DNA from: Myotis daubentonii
Taxonomy: Eukaryota; Chordata; Mammalia; Chiroptera; Vespertilionidae
Assembly: GCF_963259705.1 (NCBI RefSeq)
Contig: NC_081849.1
Coordinates: 50,688,093-50,752,092, forward strand
Direction: 5' to 3'
DNA length: 64,000 nucleotides
Shown here piece after piece: positions 45,590 to 57,110 of the stretch. Position numbers and translations under genes: made by a program. The notes under the pieces were generated by a model that worked only from the letters and a program-made list of their open reading frames with translations, searched no databases and was not told where the DNA came from. The number at the start of each line of letters is the position of its first letter. Positions within the stretch are counted from its first letter, which is position 1.

Positions 45590-46680
45590 TTTGGTGTCAA
45601 CTCCCCCAGGAGGAGAAAGGTATGTACAGTCAGTCCTTGGTCTTCCTGTTGACAGAGCGGTTAGGCATGTTCTCCGTCTGCCTCACTCCCTGCCAGCATC
45701 TCTTCTCTCAGCAATGATGAGACCTGGCTATGCAAAACAGATACTCTGACTCTCCCAGGCTCAAGGGCAGGGCCTTCGTCACTCAGAGTAGTCATTTATC
45801 TAATGTGCACAATTTTAAGGGGCTAAAAACATGTGTCTATGTCCCCAAAATATTACTCCCACCAATTTACAACATAGATCGTGAAGCTTCTCCACTGAAA
45901 ATTCCCACTGCTGAATTCAGATACTGCTGCTCACCCATGGAAGTGTAAGCCTACCTGCTGCGTCTGTAGTATGAGAGACAGCATATTAAACTGCTTTTAC
46001 CCTTTGTACTTTCATTATCATTCCATTACCAAATAGCATCCCCTCCCTGGAAAAGCAGAAATAGATATCCAAAGGGAAAGGGCCATGATGCAGGTAGAAT
46101 TTGATAGGAAATGTGGTCAACATGAAAAGTAGATAAAGTCCACAGCATAACAACTCAGGTGAGGGGCACAGTAAGGGGACCTTAAGTAACCAGATTATGA
46201 AATTATACCTCTGGGCAGGGGAATAACAGGAGAGGAAGCACAGTTTCAAAACAAGTCAACATTGCCAAAGAACTGCTTACCAGCATTTCCTAAGGTGGGT
46301 CCTGCTGGCCTAGACCTTCCAGTAAAATATATTGTTAAAATTGTTACCTCTCCACCACAAACACATGCCCTACCCCCACTCTCTGCCCCAGTGCCCCGCA
46401 TGGCAGCCTGTGAACCACTCATAGAACAAGAGTGTTCAAGGAACCTAGAATTCTTCAACCAAATGATCATGTTTCAGATTTCCTAATTCTAACACGCAAG
46501 CCCTCACCTTGGCACATCAGTAAATCCTTGTCATATTGTTGGCTGAAAGACGGCAAGCAAATCTCTTAAGAATTGCAGAGATGAGTGCAGGCTACTCAGC
46601 GTGACCTTGCCAAGAGAAGATCCAGTACTTCCTGGGTAGTGCCTGTCCCATAGCTGGGAATAGGTAATTATTTTAAATCA
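45590..46680. other. Unique sequence
   Basis: No repeat family, RNA gene or exon recognised. Confidence 0.5.
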
Positions 46681-46682
46681 GA

Positions 46683-46714
46683 AATACACACACGCACACA
46701 CACACACACACACA
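46683..46714. repeat. (CA)n microsatellite
   Basis: About 14 CA units with one CG break. Confidence 0.95.
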
Positions 46715-46715
46715 C

Positions 46716-47049
46716 TTTTTCTAACTTACCAACTTCTTTCTTTCTTTTTGCAGGCCTTTATGCATTAAGAGAACTGCAGGTGTTTTTAATATGTGATATA
46801 TAATATGACCTATTACCATTATCCAAACGGAATTGGTTTCCTAGAAGGCCAGAAGCCTGGCTTTCACCCCACCCTTTCCAACCACCTGATGCCGCTATTT
46901 CCAAATCGTGGAACTTCCCCAATCACCTGGGACTGTAGGACTCTTGAGGTAAGTGCTCAGGCCATGTTTCACAAACAAGCCCTGAAACTCCTGGGAAAGG
47001 AGCTGTCCTGACTGATAAGAAAGGGGCTCTCCAGGTTTTGTTGTGGAAT
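46716..47049. other. Unique sequence
   Basis: No feature recognised. Confidence 0.5.
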
Positions 47050-47057
47050 GTCTAAGG

Positions 47058-47231
47058 CAGTGGTCGGCAAACTGTGGCTCATAAGCCACAGAATACCACG
47101 TGCAGCCGTGCATGTACAGTGCGATTGAAACTTCGTGGCGCATGCACAGAAGTCGGTATTTTGTAGAAGAGCCACACTCAAGGGGCCAAAGAGCCGCATG
47201 TGGCTCGCAAGCCGCAGTTTGCCAACCACTG
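47058..47231. mobile_element. Non-autonomous hAT transposon with perfect 8-bp TSD
   Basis: Ends are CAGTGGTCGGCAAACTGTGG and, inverted, CAGTGGTTGGCAAACTGCGG; similarity continues inward through a GGCTC..AGCCACA stretch, giving long imperfect arms. TSD GTCTAAGG is identical at 47050-47057 and 47232-47239 and again has TA at its centre. 174 bases, no transposase. Confidence 0.94.
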
Positions 47232-47536
47232 GTCTAAGGGAACAGATGAGGTAGGGTGAAGGAGATGGAGTTGATGCCTAAAACAGGGAAAGGGATAATT
47301 ATATGGAAATTTTAGTTATTCAACTCAGTCCCTTACATTACAAAGGAATTTCAGAACTCAGTTGTCCTGATACCTTCTTAATTTTGATAAAAGCTTGTGA
47401 TTTAAAACAACAACAGAGTGTTGTTGACATTTCAGGGTCTATCAGTGTCTTACGATATAGCTGACTATGTCAATAATATTTTTAAAGATGTACTCTCATT
47501 TTAAATAGAAAAGGGAAAAAAAGGAGAAAAACTCAC

Positions 47537-47672
47537 AATGAACTCATATGGGTATATGCATAACCCATAGACCCAGACAGTAGGGTGGTGAAGGCTTAGG
47601 AGAGAGTAGGGGTGAGAGGGCAATGGGGGAAAGGGACATATGTAATCCTTTCAACAATAAAGATTTATATTA
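47537..47672 (+). mobile_element. L1 3' UTR stub with TSD
   Basis: Contains CATAACCCATAGACCCAGAC, GGGGGAAAGGGACATATG, and TTCAACAATAAAGATTTATA before a short A-run. TSD AAAAACTCAC lies at 47527-47536 and 47673-47682. Same 3' UTR type as the second segment of the insertion at 60649-60929. Confidence 0.85.
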
Positions 47673-47682
47673 AAAAACTCAC

Positions 47683-49665
47683 TTTAACGACTTCATTTCA
47701 TTTTTAAAGAAAACTACAATCAAGAATGATAAAGTCATTCAGCCTCTGTTATCACAAATGTTCATAAAGTTATACTAAGTGTGTAATTTATTCTCACAGC
47801 AACTGCATTAGGAAGGCAACACACAACAAAATTTAGAGAGGTTAAGAAATAGCCAATCAGGTGAAAACAACTCTGTTCCCTCACTCGTCATTGAATCTTC
47901 ATGATCCACATTTTCTAAAGTGATTTATTTGTTAAACATTGAATTGATTGTGTCCTTTGGTGCTATGAGGACACACACAGATTTAGATGAAAAAAAGTGA
48001 TCAATTTTCCAAAATTAAATAATAAATCAAGGTAGTGGTGGCTACTAGACTCAGCCTAGAATATAGTTGTCAAAACATGTAATCCCAGAAATATCGTTCC
48101 ATTCATCAACTCAAGAAAAGCTGTCCTTGTGAACCACAGAAATTAAGGAGTTTTAACAGAGATTATATCTAAGGAGGCCACCCAAATTCACCTTTCAATT
48201 TTCATTCTCTGGTAGCACCCTAGAGACATTAAGTATCTTAGTCCAAAAATATATATGTTTCATTGAAATTAAGTATGTTGAGTTTTCCATTATCTGAGCT
48301 AAAATTAAGAGTCAATCACAGACTCTTTCTACCAGATAATGTTACCAAGGAAAAAAGTCTCTTCAAGATTCTTGTGGATTACATAGTAAGACAAAATGTT
48401 CCTTGTGCAAGGCTGTGCCTCTGAACAATTATGATGCTGACCCAGCACAAGCAATGTCTACATGTGGTCTTTGGAATCTGAGTAGGAAAGCTAAAACAAG
48501 TGGTCATTACGGAAGGGGGTTTTAATAATTGCTTTAATGGGACAGAGTGATTTTATGTGAAGGTCTTTGTGACAACTCAGGAAGAAACAATCAAAAGGAA
48601 AACTGTTTTTACAGCTTGTGACAAGGTAATACCAATAAATAGGAATGGCGCCTTGACCATTTATCCCAGAGACCCTAATACTTAGGTTGACCATATAATT
48701 TATTGTCCAAACCCAGATTCTTTAGAGAGTGGAGTGGGGTGCAATTAACAGTTACACTGGAATAACAGGTGTGAACTAGACATTTCAGGTAAACAAGGCA
48801 AATGATCTCCCTACTAACACTGGGGAGGAGGTTGATTATGGGAGAAGAACATTGGCATAGGGGGGGTTTCCAATTAATATTTAATATGAAGGGAGCTTTT
48901 ATAAGGAGTTTAATACATGCTCATTCTAACCATAGAGGTTAGTGATGCTTCAGTCATGTCCTCATTTTACTGGTCATTAAATCAATGAGTCTTGTCTTGT
49001 CAAATGGTGGGTTATTTTATATATTTCAGGTGCATTGAAAGGGACATTGATTTTTATTAATCCTAGAAACCAGTTACTAAAGCATAGTGATGCCCTTGTC
49101 TCCTGAACCGAATGCCCATTCCACGGAGAGCAGCCTACCTCCTTGGAAGGCAGTGCCTCTTCTCAGAAACTTCAAGTTTAAGAAATGAAACAGCTTTTCT
49201 TTTCTTTTTGTTCATGTGTTAGTATTAAAAATAAGATAGAACATTTTTCTCCCACTTAATTGAAGTGGTCTATCCCTCTCTTGAGTAGGACAGTCATCTT
49301 AGAGAAGGGATTTGGTGTTGGTGTTGAAGAAAGTTCATCAGTGGCTTGGCTATGAAATAAGAGATGAAGAGTTCTAAAAGCCTGTGTAGAAAGACGTATA
49401 GAAGAAAGCAGGAGAAACTTGAATAAAGGACACAAAGGAAATAATATTATTTTAAAAGGATCATCATGTAAAATATAACTCTAGGAGGAAACTGAGTAAG
49501 AAGTGAAAATTCTCTGTACTGTGTTTACAAATACTTATGACTCAAATTATTTCAAAATAAAAAGTTAACACAAAATTTTAAAAATGAAGAGAAATGAGGA
49601 AGTAGAGATGGAGAAATAAACTGTCTTAAGACAAATGTCATGTAATTTGGATATGCTAAAAGAAG
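47683..49665. other. Unique AT-rich stretch
   Basis: No repeat family, RNA gene or exon recognised. Confidence 0.5.
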
Positions 49666-50229
49666 CTATTCGTTATTCAACATTCAGCAAACACTTTTTG
49701 AGCACTTTTTTCTGTAGCAGTCATTTTTCTCAATGTCGAGGATACCGTAGTGCACGAGACAGAGTTCCAGTACTCATCGAGCTTACACTCCAGGGAAGAT
49801 ATATAATAAGCAAATAATAGATGGATAATATTTCAGATGGTGATAACTGCTCGGGAGAAAAATAAAGCAGGATATAGGGGCAGAGTGAGATAGTCAAGTG
49901 CTATTCCAAAGGCATTCAAGGAAGGCTCTCTGATAAGGTAACATTGGGTCAGAATAAAGGGAGATGACTGAGCCACCTGTATATCTGAGAAAAGAGCATT
50001 CAAGACAGACACTACAGCAAGTGCCAAGGCCCTGAGGTGGGAGCATGGCCAACAAGCAGCAAGGAGGTCACTATGTCATGAGAAGGCGGAGTAAGAGAGG
50101 ATGAGTTCAGAGATGTGGGGTGAGTACAGGAAGCCTGATAGGCCTTGTAGTGAAAAGGGAGCTGTTGGAGGGTTTTGAGCAGAGCAGTGATTTATATTTT
50201 TATAAATAATCTTATTTATATTTTTAAAG

Positions 50230-50660
50230 GCATTTAAAAATTAAAACTTTATTTTTTTTAGACCAGTTTTAGGATCACAGAAAAATTGAGGGGAAAGTAC
50301 AGAGATTTCCTATATACCTCCTGCCTCCATACACGCACAGCTTCACCCATTATCGACATCCTCCCCTGAGTGGAACAGTTGTTACAATTGATGAACCTGC
50401 CCTAACCGGTTTGGCTCAGTGGATAGAGCGTCGGCCTGCGGACTGAAAGGTCCCAGGTTCGATTCTGGTCAAGGGCATGTACCTTGGTTGTGGGCACATC
50501 CCCAGTAGGGGGTGTGCAGGAGGCATCGATGAGGCTTCCCTCTTATCGATGTTTCTAACTCTCTATCCCTCTCCCTTCCTCTCTGTAAAAAAATCAATAA
50601 AATATATTTTAAAAAAAAACAATCAATGAACCTACGTTGATACATCAAAATCACCCAAAT
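50230..50660. mobile_element. Old L1M-type relic inside the L2
   Basis: TAGACCAGTTTTAGGATCAC, AAAAATTGAGGGGAAAGTAC, TTCACCCATTATCGACATCC and GTTACAATTGATGAACCT, resuming after the Ves SINE with CTACGTTGATACATC, is a block I know from old mammalian L1 ends. Orientation not assigned. Confidence 0.65.
50399..50618 (+). mobile_element. Ves SINE, sense, complete
   Basis: GCCCTAACCGGTTTGGCTCA, A box TGGCTCAGTGGATAGAG, B box AGGTTCGATTC, TC-rich body, and tail AATCAATAAAATATATTTT plus A-run. TSDs ACAATTGATGAACCT (50384-50398) and ACAATCAATGAACCT (50619-50633) differ at two bases. Confidence 0.95.
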
Positions 50661-51167
50661 CACTACTAAACTAATTCAGGTGAGTAATACTGAGGCTTGG
50701 ACTAGGGCTTCAGTGGTAGAGACAGTGAAAGTAATCAGATTCAGGACATATTTTGAAAGTAAAGGTTTGATTGAGTGGCCATTTATCAATATGGAAAGGA
50801 TGGTGGGGTAGTTGGATCTATCTTTTGGACAAGTTAAATTTGAGATGCCTGATAAAAAGCTAAATAGTGGTGTCGAGAAGACAAGGGTCTGTACTTTAGG
50901 GCCAGATTGGGATTTAGACATAAAATCTAGAAGTCATAGCATGGAGATGGCATTCAAAGTGAAGGGGCTAGATGAGATCATCAAGGGAATGAGTGTAAAT
51001 AGAGAAGGCAGGTGGCTCTAGAACTGAGCCTCGAGCAGTCATGATGTTTTAAGGTAAAGAGGTTAAAGAAGAGACTAAGAAGGAGCAAGCTGTAAGATAG
51101 GAGGAGACATGAGAGAGATTCTTCTAGAAGGCCCAAGAGAGTAGGGCGGGGGGGGGGACTGTTTCAC

Positions 51168-51290
51168 CCGGCTGGCATGGCTCAGTGGTTGAGCATCGAC
51201 CTGTGAACCAGGAGGTTGAGGTTCGATTCCCAGTCAGGGCACATGCCTGGGTTGCGGGCTCGATCCCCCAGTGTGGAGCATGCAGGAAGC
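51168..51290 (+). mobile_element. Truncated Ves-type SINE (head only)
   Basis: CCGGCTGGCATGGCTCAGTG, GGTTCGATTCCCAGTCAGGG, and GCGGGCTCGATCCCCCAG, then CAGGAAGCAGCCAATAACC, but no TC-rich body or A tail. It is preceded by a G-run at 51149-51158. Confidence 0.85.
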
Positions 51291-51739
51291 AGCCAATAAC
51301 CTTTGGTTTTGTTGTTTGTTTGAGATTGGAGCTATACTACATTTGTGAGCTGATAGGAATGATCCAGAAAGTAGAGGAGTTTTCTCAAAATAGGTAGATA
51401 GTTAGATTTAACCCAGGTTGAAGTCTCTGAAGTAGGAATGAGGAGGATTTTAGCTGCATCAGTACAGATTGATTTTAAGGGAAAGAAGTTGAGAAAGGAA
51501 CTATCTATAACAACCGTATGATTTCTTGGTCATGACCTTATCTGGGTCCTATTAATAAAAGAATGAATGTAGGACAGTAAAGATAAAGAAACAATGTTCA
51601 GCAAATTTCAGAGAAGAGGTCAAGAAACAATCTGAAGTGAATTTGTGAGATATAAAAAAACAAAGCATGGCTGACCAAAAAGGCTGATCTGGGAAATTTT
51701 GTTTATATATGTGTAGAAGTCAAGTAAATTCTTTGGTTG

Positions 51740-52420
51740 GGTTTGGGTTTTATGAGTTATTTATTTTGGATTAGTGTAAAAAAAATTAGACAATATAGAA
51801 GTACATAGGATAAAAAAATGAAAGTACACACACACATACTTTTTCATATACTACTCTCTAGGGGGAACCATTGTTAACAATTTGATGCATATCCTTACAT
51901 ATGTTTATATATGTATATACATATATATGTATAATTACTTTACAAAAATAGAAACACATCCTATTCATACCATCCTGCAACCTGCTTTTTGTACTAACAA
52001 TATGTATTTTGTATTTTTCCATCTCAATAAAAATAGCTCTACCTCCTTCTTTATTAAAAATATGAAAAGGTAATACATGAACATGATATACTATATAATA
52101 AGGACAATAGGATATATATAGAATCTCCCTCCAATCTTCCAGCAGTTTCTCCCCAGAGGCAGCCACTATTACCAGTTCCTTAAACGTCCTTCCACAGCTA
52201 GGCAATGTATAAACATAGATATGTTTGTATTTATGTAAATGGTAGCTTACCATACATGTTCTAGCTCTTGCTTTTTAAATTTTAACTATATATCTTAGAT
52301 CATTCCGTATAGAGCTGTCTCATTCTTCTAAATGGCAACATTGTGTTCTATTATACCTTTATTTAATCAAATCCTACAGCTGTATATTTCTAACTTTTCA
52401 CAAGTAGCTGAATGCAACCA
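51740..52420. mobile_element. Ancient L1/HAL1-like relic
   Basis: Two similar passes of a motif order seen in old L1-like ends: AACCATTGTTAACAATTTGA, ATATCCTTACATATG, ACCTGCTTTTTGTAC, then GCAGCCACTATTACCAG and CATTCCGTATAGAGCTGTC. Badly diverged; family uncertain. Confidence 0.45.
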
Positions 52421-52574
52421 TACAAAGTAACAATTTAAAATTTCTTCAGAAAAAAGAAAATAAGGAACCAAAATGTAGAAAGAAGACCAAATGAAGGCAT
52501 TTTATATTGTAAAGAAGTATGGGTTGAGACTAAGTTTGGGGCCTTGTTTGTTGGCATTAAAATAAATTATTGGG

Positions 52575-52768
52575 CCCTGGCTGGGTGGCTCAGATGGTTG
52601 GAGCATCACCCCAGGCACCAAATGGTTGCAGGTTTGATTCCCTGTCAGAGCACATACCTAGGCTGTGGGTTTGATCCCTAGTGGGGCTGCATATGGGAGG
52701 CAACCAATCGATCTCTCGCTCTCTTTCTCTCTCTCTCGCTCATAAAAACAAACAAACAAAAAAAAACA
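52575..52768 (+). mobile_element. Ves-related SINE, sense, older subfamily
   Basis: CCTGGCTGGGTGGCTCAGAT, B box GGTTTGATTCCCTGTCAGAG, GATCCCTAGTGGGG, and a CTCTCTTTCTCTC body ending in an A-rich tail. The head sequence (GGAGCATCACCCCAGGCACC) resembles the copy at 31117-31386. No clear TSD. Confidence 0.85.
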
Positions 52769-52769
52769 T

Positions 52770-53615
52770 ATCCTCCAGTAATGAAAATAAATAAATAAAT
52801 AGCAATTTGAAATTCTAATTGCTGATAGTCTTATTTTTTAAAAGGAATTAATTATTTTTATTACTTTCAAAGATATGAACAGTGAAGAGCTAGCTCCTCT
52901 CTGTTTTCAGTACCTAAACCCTCTTAACAATCTTGATGAAGCATTTTCTGAGACCAATTATTGAAAGTCTAGAAAGCCATTGTTTGGTTCATGAAAATAT
53001 CTTTAAGAAACCATTCTCCTCCATTTGGTGTTTGGCAATGGCTGGTTATACAGGTACTCTGAATAAATTCATGTCGCTGGAATGATAAATCTATTAGGAA
53101 ACTCCAAGGGGCAGGGGGGAGTGAAGTTTTCCCCTCTGTGTACACAATGCATTATTAATTGAATTGGCTAGAAAGATTATATTTTGTGGTGGCTGGAGTC
53201 TTAAGGTGGGGTCCCCGTGTCAATTCTGTGACCTCTGGGTACATGATGTTTCAATATTCGATTCCTTTTGCTTCAATTTCCCACTAGAAAGACAAGAGAC
53301 ACATTTGTGTCTGATGCCCCTGCCTCCTCCAAAGCCATACTGAGAGAAGCAGAAACGAGAATCCGAGCATGGCAGAGAGTACTCCAGGCAGGTACCGTCT
53401 ATGTAATCATGTTAGTGTGACTCTGGCCAGGTGATGCCTCGCAGTGAGGCAGAGAGGTCTGTGTATCAGAATAACTGGAAAGATTTTTCAAACTACTCCT
53501 TGCCTTGCTCCTTCCTTCCAACACCAGCTGAGAATCATGACTAAAGAAAACTTTGGTGGCTGGTGCCATCAAGTAAGGGACATAAGTGTTGAGTTCTAAA
53601 TAGTGGGAGATTTAC
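52770..53615. other. Mostly unique sequence
   Basis: No exon recognised. A weak MER5-like patch (CAGAATAACTGGAAAG) lies near 53467 but is too short to call. Confidence 0.45.
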
Positions 53616-53619
53616 ACCC

Positions 53620-53800
53620 AGGTGATTAAAGTTAAGGGCTTTGGTTTCAGGGAGATCTGGGTTTAAATGTTGGCTCCATCCCCTTATTAACTAAATATAT
53701 TATCTTATATAACTTACTTCACCTTTAAAAGTTTCAGTTTCCTCACCTGTAAAGCACCTGCCCTTAAGGTTGCTCTGTGTCTGCCACTTAGTGCTCAATA
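53620..53800 (+). mobile_element. MIR, sense
   Basis: GAGATCTGGGTTTAAATGTT, TAACTTACTTCACC, CAGTTTCCTCACCTGTAAAG. Confidence 0.8.
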
Positions 53801-53984
53801 GTTTTGCCTTTGGTTCATTGGTAACCCTGACCTTAATGATCCATTCTGAACTGTGGATTTAAGGCAATATTTGTCATCCTATGAATTTACCAATTATTTC
53901 TCTCCTAAATGATTAATAAATGTAGAATCCTTGTGAATATCTATGCTTAAATATAGATTTTTAAGACTGTAAATACCACAAAGA

Positions 53985-54130
53985 TGACCCTTTAAAAAAT
54001 CTTAATTTTATGGATGGGGAAACTGAGGCTCAGAAAGGCAAGATATTTACTCAAAGTTGCAGGGAAGATATGTACAAGGATCAGCACTAGAGCCATATCT
54101 TCTGTCTCCAGTTCAGCACATTTTAGTTCT
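53985..54130 (-). mobile_element. MIR, antisense
   Basis: TTTATGGATGGGGAAACTGA, GGCTCAGAAAGGCAAG, GATCAGCACTAGAGCC. Confidence 0.75.
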
Positions 54131-54173
54131 TGCCTCTCTCAAACCACACAGTTAATAAAAGTAAATATACTTC

Positions 54174-54412
54174 TGCCCTAGCTGGTTTGGCTCAGTGGAT
54201 AGGGCGTCGGCCTGTGTACTGAAGGGTCCCAGGTTTGATTCCGGTCAAGGGCACATGCCTGGGTTGTGGGCCCAACTCCAATACCCAGTAGGGGGCGTGC
54301 AGGAGAAAGCCAATCAATTATTCTCATCATTGATGTTTTTATCTCTCTCCCTCTCCTTCCTCTCTGAAATCAATAAAAATATATTTTTAAAAAATAATAA
54401 AAATATAAAAAT
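54174..54412 (+). mobile_element. Ves SINE, sense, complete, long TSD
   Basis: TSD AATAAAAGTAAATATACTTC is identical over 20 bases at 54154-54173 and 54413-54432. Head TGGCTCAGTGGATAGGGCG and AGGTTTGATTCCGG, TC-rich body, A-rich tail. Confidence 0.96.
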
Positions 54413-54436
54413 AATAAAAGTAAATATACTTCCTTA

Positions 54437-54629
54437 CAGTGGTTCTCAACCTTCCTAATGCCGCGACCCTTTAATACAGTTCCTCATGTTGTGGTGACCC
54501 CCAACCATAAAATTATTTTCGTTGCTACTTCATAACTGTAATTTTGCTACTGTTATTAATCATAATGTAAATATCTGATATGCTATATGTGTTTTCCAAT
54601 GGTCACGACCCACCGGTTGAGAACAGCTG
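54437..54629. mobile_element. SPIN-like hAT MITE
   Basis: Starts CAGTGGTTCTCAACCTTCCT and ends, inverted, CAGCTGTTCTCAACCGGTGG. The interior (GTGGTGACCCCCAACCATAA, GTTGCTACTTCATAACTG) matches SPIN-type elements, also known from rodents. I see no 8-bp duplication: left CTTCCTTA, right CAAAAAGT. About 193 bases, no transposase. Confidence 0.85.
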
Positions 54630-54639
54630 CAAAAAGTCT

Positions 54640-56888
54640 ATATAGAGAATGTTATTTCCTTTCTATGGGAAAATCAGTGACATCATCACAGAAGACAAGA
54701 AAAATCCTGCGAGATGGCCCTCATCCAGCTAATAAAATAATTGGCACAGAAAAGGATAGAAAATATCCCCTATCGTGGCAGAGAAGGCAGCCAAAGACAC
54801 AGGGACGATGCCTGACAGCCTGGATTCTAGGGCCCAGATAGAGACCCACACGGTGAGGGAAAAGGTGGTGAATTTCATATTCCTTACTGTGTTCCAAATC
54901 CGTTTCCCCAGACTGGTCCTGAGTTTTAAGCATCTATGCCTCCCTTAAGGACTCACAAAATTTCCAAAAGCTCCATGTATTTTTACACGGCTACTCCCTG
55001 GAATTCTTGACTCTTGCCCACGTAACTAGTACAGACAGTCATGTATCTGCCGTGGACTGATATTGCCATTCCCCTGCCCTGGTGAACATGGATGTGCCCG
55101 GGCCCACATGGAATTCAGGACACAGAATGAGGGTGGTGACTAACACCCTGAAACCTTACCCTCAAGTCAGCAAATGAGGGCTAGAGCTGTGCCTCTTAAA
55201 AACAGGGCCCAAGGATCTTCTGGGCTCCCACCACAGGGCAGGGCACTGACCCTGACTGAAGAGCTGGACTACAAGTCTGATTCACAGGACCAAGTGGAGA
55301 GGAGGGGAGGTCACAGAACTGGAAGCACACCCAGTCCAGTTCTGGACACCTGCCCGTCTGCCCACGAATGACCACTGTGGAATCGAAGGCACGCGGACTG
55401 CGCCAAAAACTCAGCCTGAAGTCTCCATACACGGCCCAGCCCTGCAACCACAGCGGCCTCCATTCCAGCCCTGGCTACCATCCGGAAGGCCTCTGTTGCC
55501 TCCCGCTTGGCCTGCAGCTCTGTGGTCCCAGTATAACCCAGTGGCCATGAATCTCCATCTCTGCTAAATGTCACCCTACTTCTAACTGTAACTGACTGCA
55601 GCTTGCCCTTTGGGAAACAGCTTTACTCCTGAGTGCTCGCCGCTAAATGAGTGCCACCTCGTCTCTTTCCTCCGCATCATCATTATAATTAATAAGCAAC
55701 AATGTCATCCCTGGTGGTTATGTTATTATTAGGTGTTAACTGGCCTTAGCATCATTATCTCATTAAGCCTTTCCACCTAAATTACTTTATCAGCTTCCCT
55801 CCGAAGGGGGTCTGGTCCTGTCTGGCTGAAAGGATTCCCCTGCATGAACACACGAAAGCCAAGGGTAATCACGGGCATTTAGACCCGTTCCAGACATTAA
55901 TCATCTTGAAAAATCAATCTTATTTCTACTACTAGGAATATATATGTTACATTGCTATCAATCCTCTCATCCAAGTGCTTAAAGCAATACTCAGAAGCTT
56001 TTTAACTCGCTCCTTTTTATGAGGAAAAAAGGTTGAGGGAATACATTCTAAAATATTTACTACAGTTAAAACTACCCTCCCCACCCTCCCCATCACTGCC
56101 CACATTTCCATTTGGATAAATTTTCTCCAGTTCTTTCAGTAAGAGGCTGAATTTCAACATTTTCATAGAAAAGGCTATGGACAGATTTGCTTGTTTAGTC
56201 CCCACTTCAGTGGTTCTAGATGCAATCTCTTCTTCAACTCCCCCCAATAATGCATATTAGCTTTCTTTCCTTTCATAGTGTTCATTTTATAATTTGGCCT
56301 TTTGTAAAAGGGAGAGGAGGACAGTTTTATTCACAGATGAATGGAGAACATAGACTAATGCATTTCCCTAGAAATGCTGTCCTTCCTGAGGACTTACTGC
56401 TTCCTCTGTTGTCCTCGCAATTTCATGTTGACCATGAACTCTTTTCATCTTGTCTTTCTTTATTTCTAGATTGTACACGTTTTCCAAAGGTTGGGAGACA
56501 TTCTACCAGGAGTTCAGACTTGCCTCTTGCAGGCATTAGTCACGTTTTGCTTTCCATCCCCATTACCTCCCTGCTTCCTAGCCTTAATCATCGTCCATGT
56601 AATTCATCATTCATCCTCGCTTTCCCTAGTAATTTCCTATTTTTAAATGTCTTATTATCTCATATTCCTCATTACCCTCATTATCCTTCCAACTCTGTTG
56701 TTTATTTAATTTTCTCAAAAACTGTGTATGTAGTCTTATTTGGTTTGTGGCATTTGTTCCCCCTTCCTTGCCCCCAATCCATAAGTCATCTCTCTCCCCT
56801 CTTCTTCTGCTTTCAGAGTTCCAAGTTTTTGTTTTTCTTCTGAAGGTGCAGGTCATGGTTTGAAATAGTGATGAATCTTAATGTTCCC
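54640..56888. other. Unique sequence, locally GC-rich, with a 207-codon chance frame
   Basis: 55170-55600 is GC-rich with overlapping frames on both strands, but I see no domain and no clear splice sites. The 207-codon frame at 56220-56843 is low-complexity in character (Ser, Leu, Phe, Pro) in a pyrimidine-rich stretch; I do not call it a gene. Confidence 0.4.
55660..55930. promoter_or_regulatory. Possible regulatory block
   Basis: Non-repetitive patch with clustered ATTA/TAAT cores (CATTATAATTAATAAGC), a T-box-like AGGTGTTA and a GATA-like TTTATCAG, followed by a CpG-containing segment. Suggestive of an enhancer only; conservation cannot be seen from one sequence. Confidence 0.22.
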
Positions 56889-56889
56889 A

Positions 56890-57110
56890 GACTCTCTTCT
56901 TATTTATTTACTTAGTTTTTTCTTACTTTATTTTTATTTTTGACACTATTTGCCCACCTCCATCCAGCCCCCACACCCCCTTCCCTCTGGGTATGATCAC
57001 ACTGTTGTCTGTGTCTGTGTGTCAGGCATATATGTTCTTTAGCTAATCCCTTTGCTTTCTTTCATCCAGTCACCCCTCTCCTCCTCTTTGACAACTGTCG
57101 GTTAATTTTT
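56890..57110 (-). mobile_element. L1 3' UTR-like relic, antisense
   Basis: TTTTTATTTTTGACACTATT, GCCCACCTCCATCCAGCCCC, and ATCACACTGTTGTCTGTGTC resemble the reversed 3' UTR of mammalian L1. Diverged; extent uncertain. Confidence 0.5.

Larger units (their letters stand above)
49670..51475 (-). mobile_element. Long L2 relic, antisense, with nested insertions
   Basis: The longest L2 in the window. It begins at the reversed 3' terminus (TTCAGCAAACACTTTTTGAG) and runs through GATGGTGATAACTGCTCGGG, GCAAGTGCCAAGGCCCTGAG, GGCCTTGTAGTGAAAAGG, TTGGAGGGTTTTGAGCAGAG, GGCTTGGACTAGGGCTTCAG, GGACAAGTTAAATTTGAGAT, and GCTAGATGAGATCATC to CTGATAGGAATGATCCAG. The part beyond about 50700 corresponds to ORF2 reverse transcriptase sequence, too broken to code. 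An L1M relic (50230-50660) carrying a Ves SINE, and a second Ves-like piece (51168-51290), interrupt it. Confidence 0.82.

Noticed and set aside
50399..50480. tRNA gene (intact A and B boxes)
   Set aside because: The boxes belong to the tRNA-derived head of a Ves SINE; it continues into the SINE body and A tail.
55170..55600. GC-rich stretch as a CpG-island promoter or exon
   Set aside because: GC-rich but with few CpGs by eye, overlapping frames on both strands, no clear splice sites.
56220..56843. 207-codon open frame on the plus strand
   Set aside because: Longest frame in the window, but it is rich in Ser, Leu, Phe and Pro in a pyrimidine-rich region, has no recognisable domain and is not flanked by splice or promoter signals I trust.
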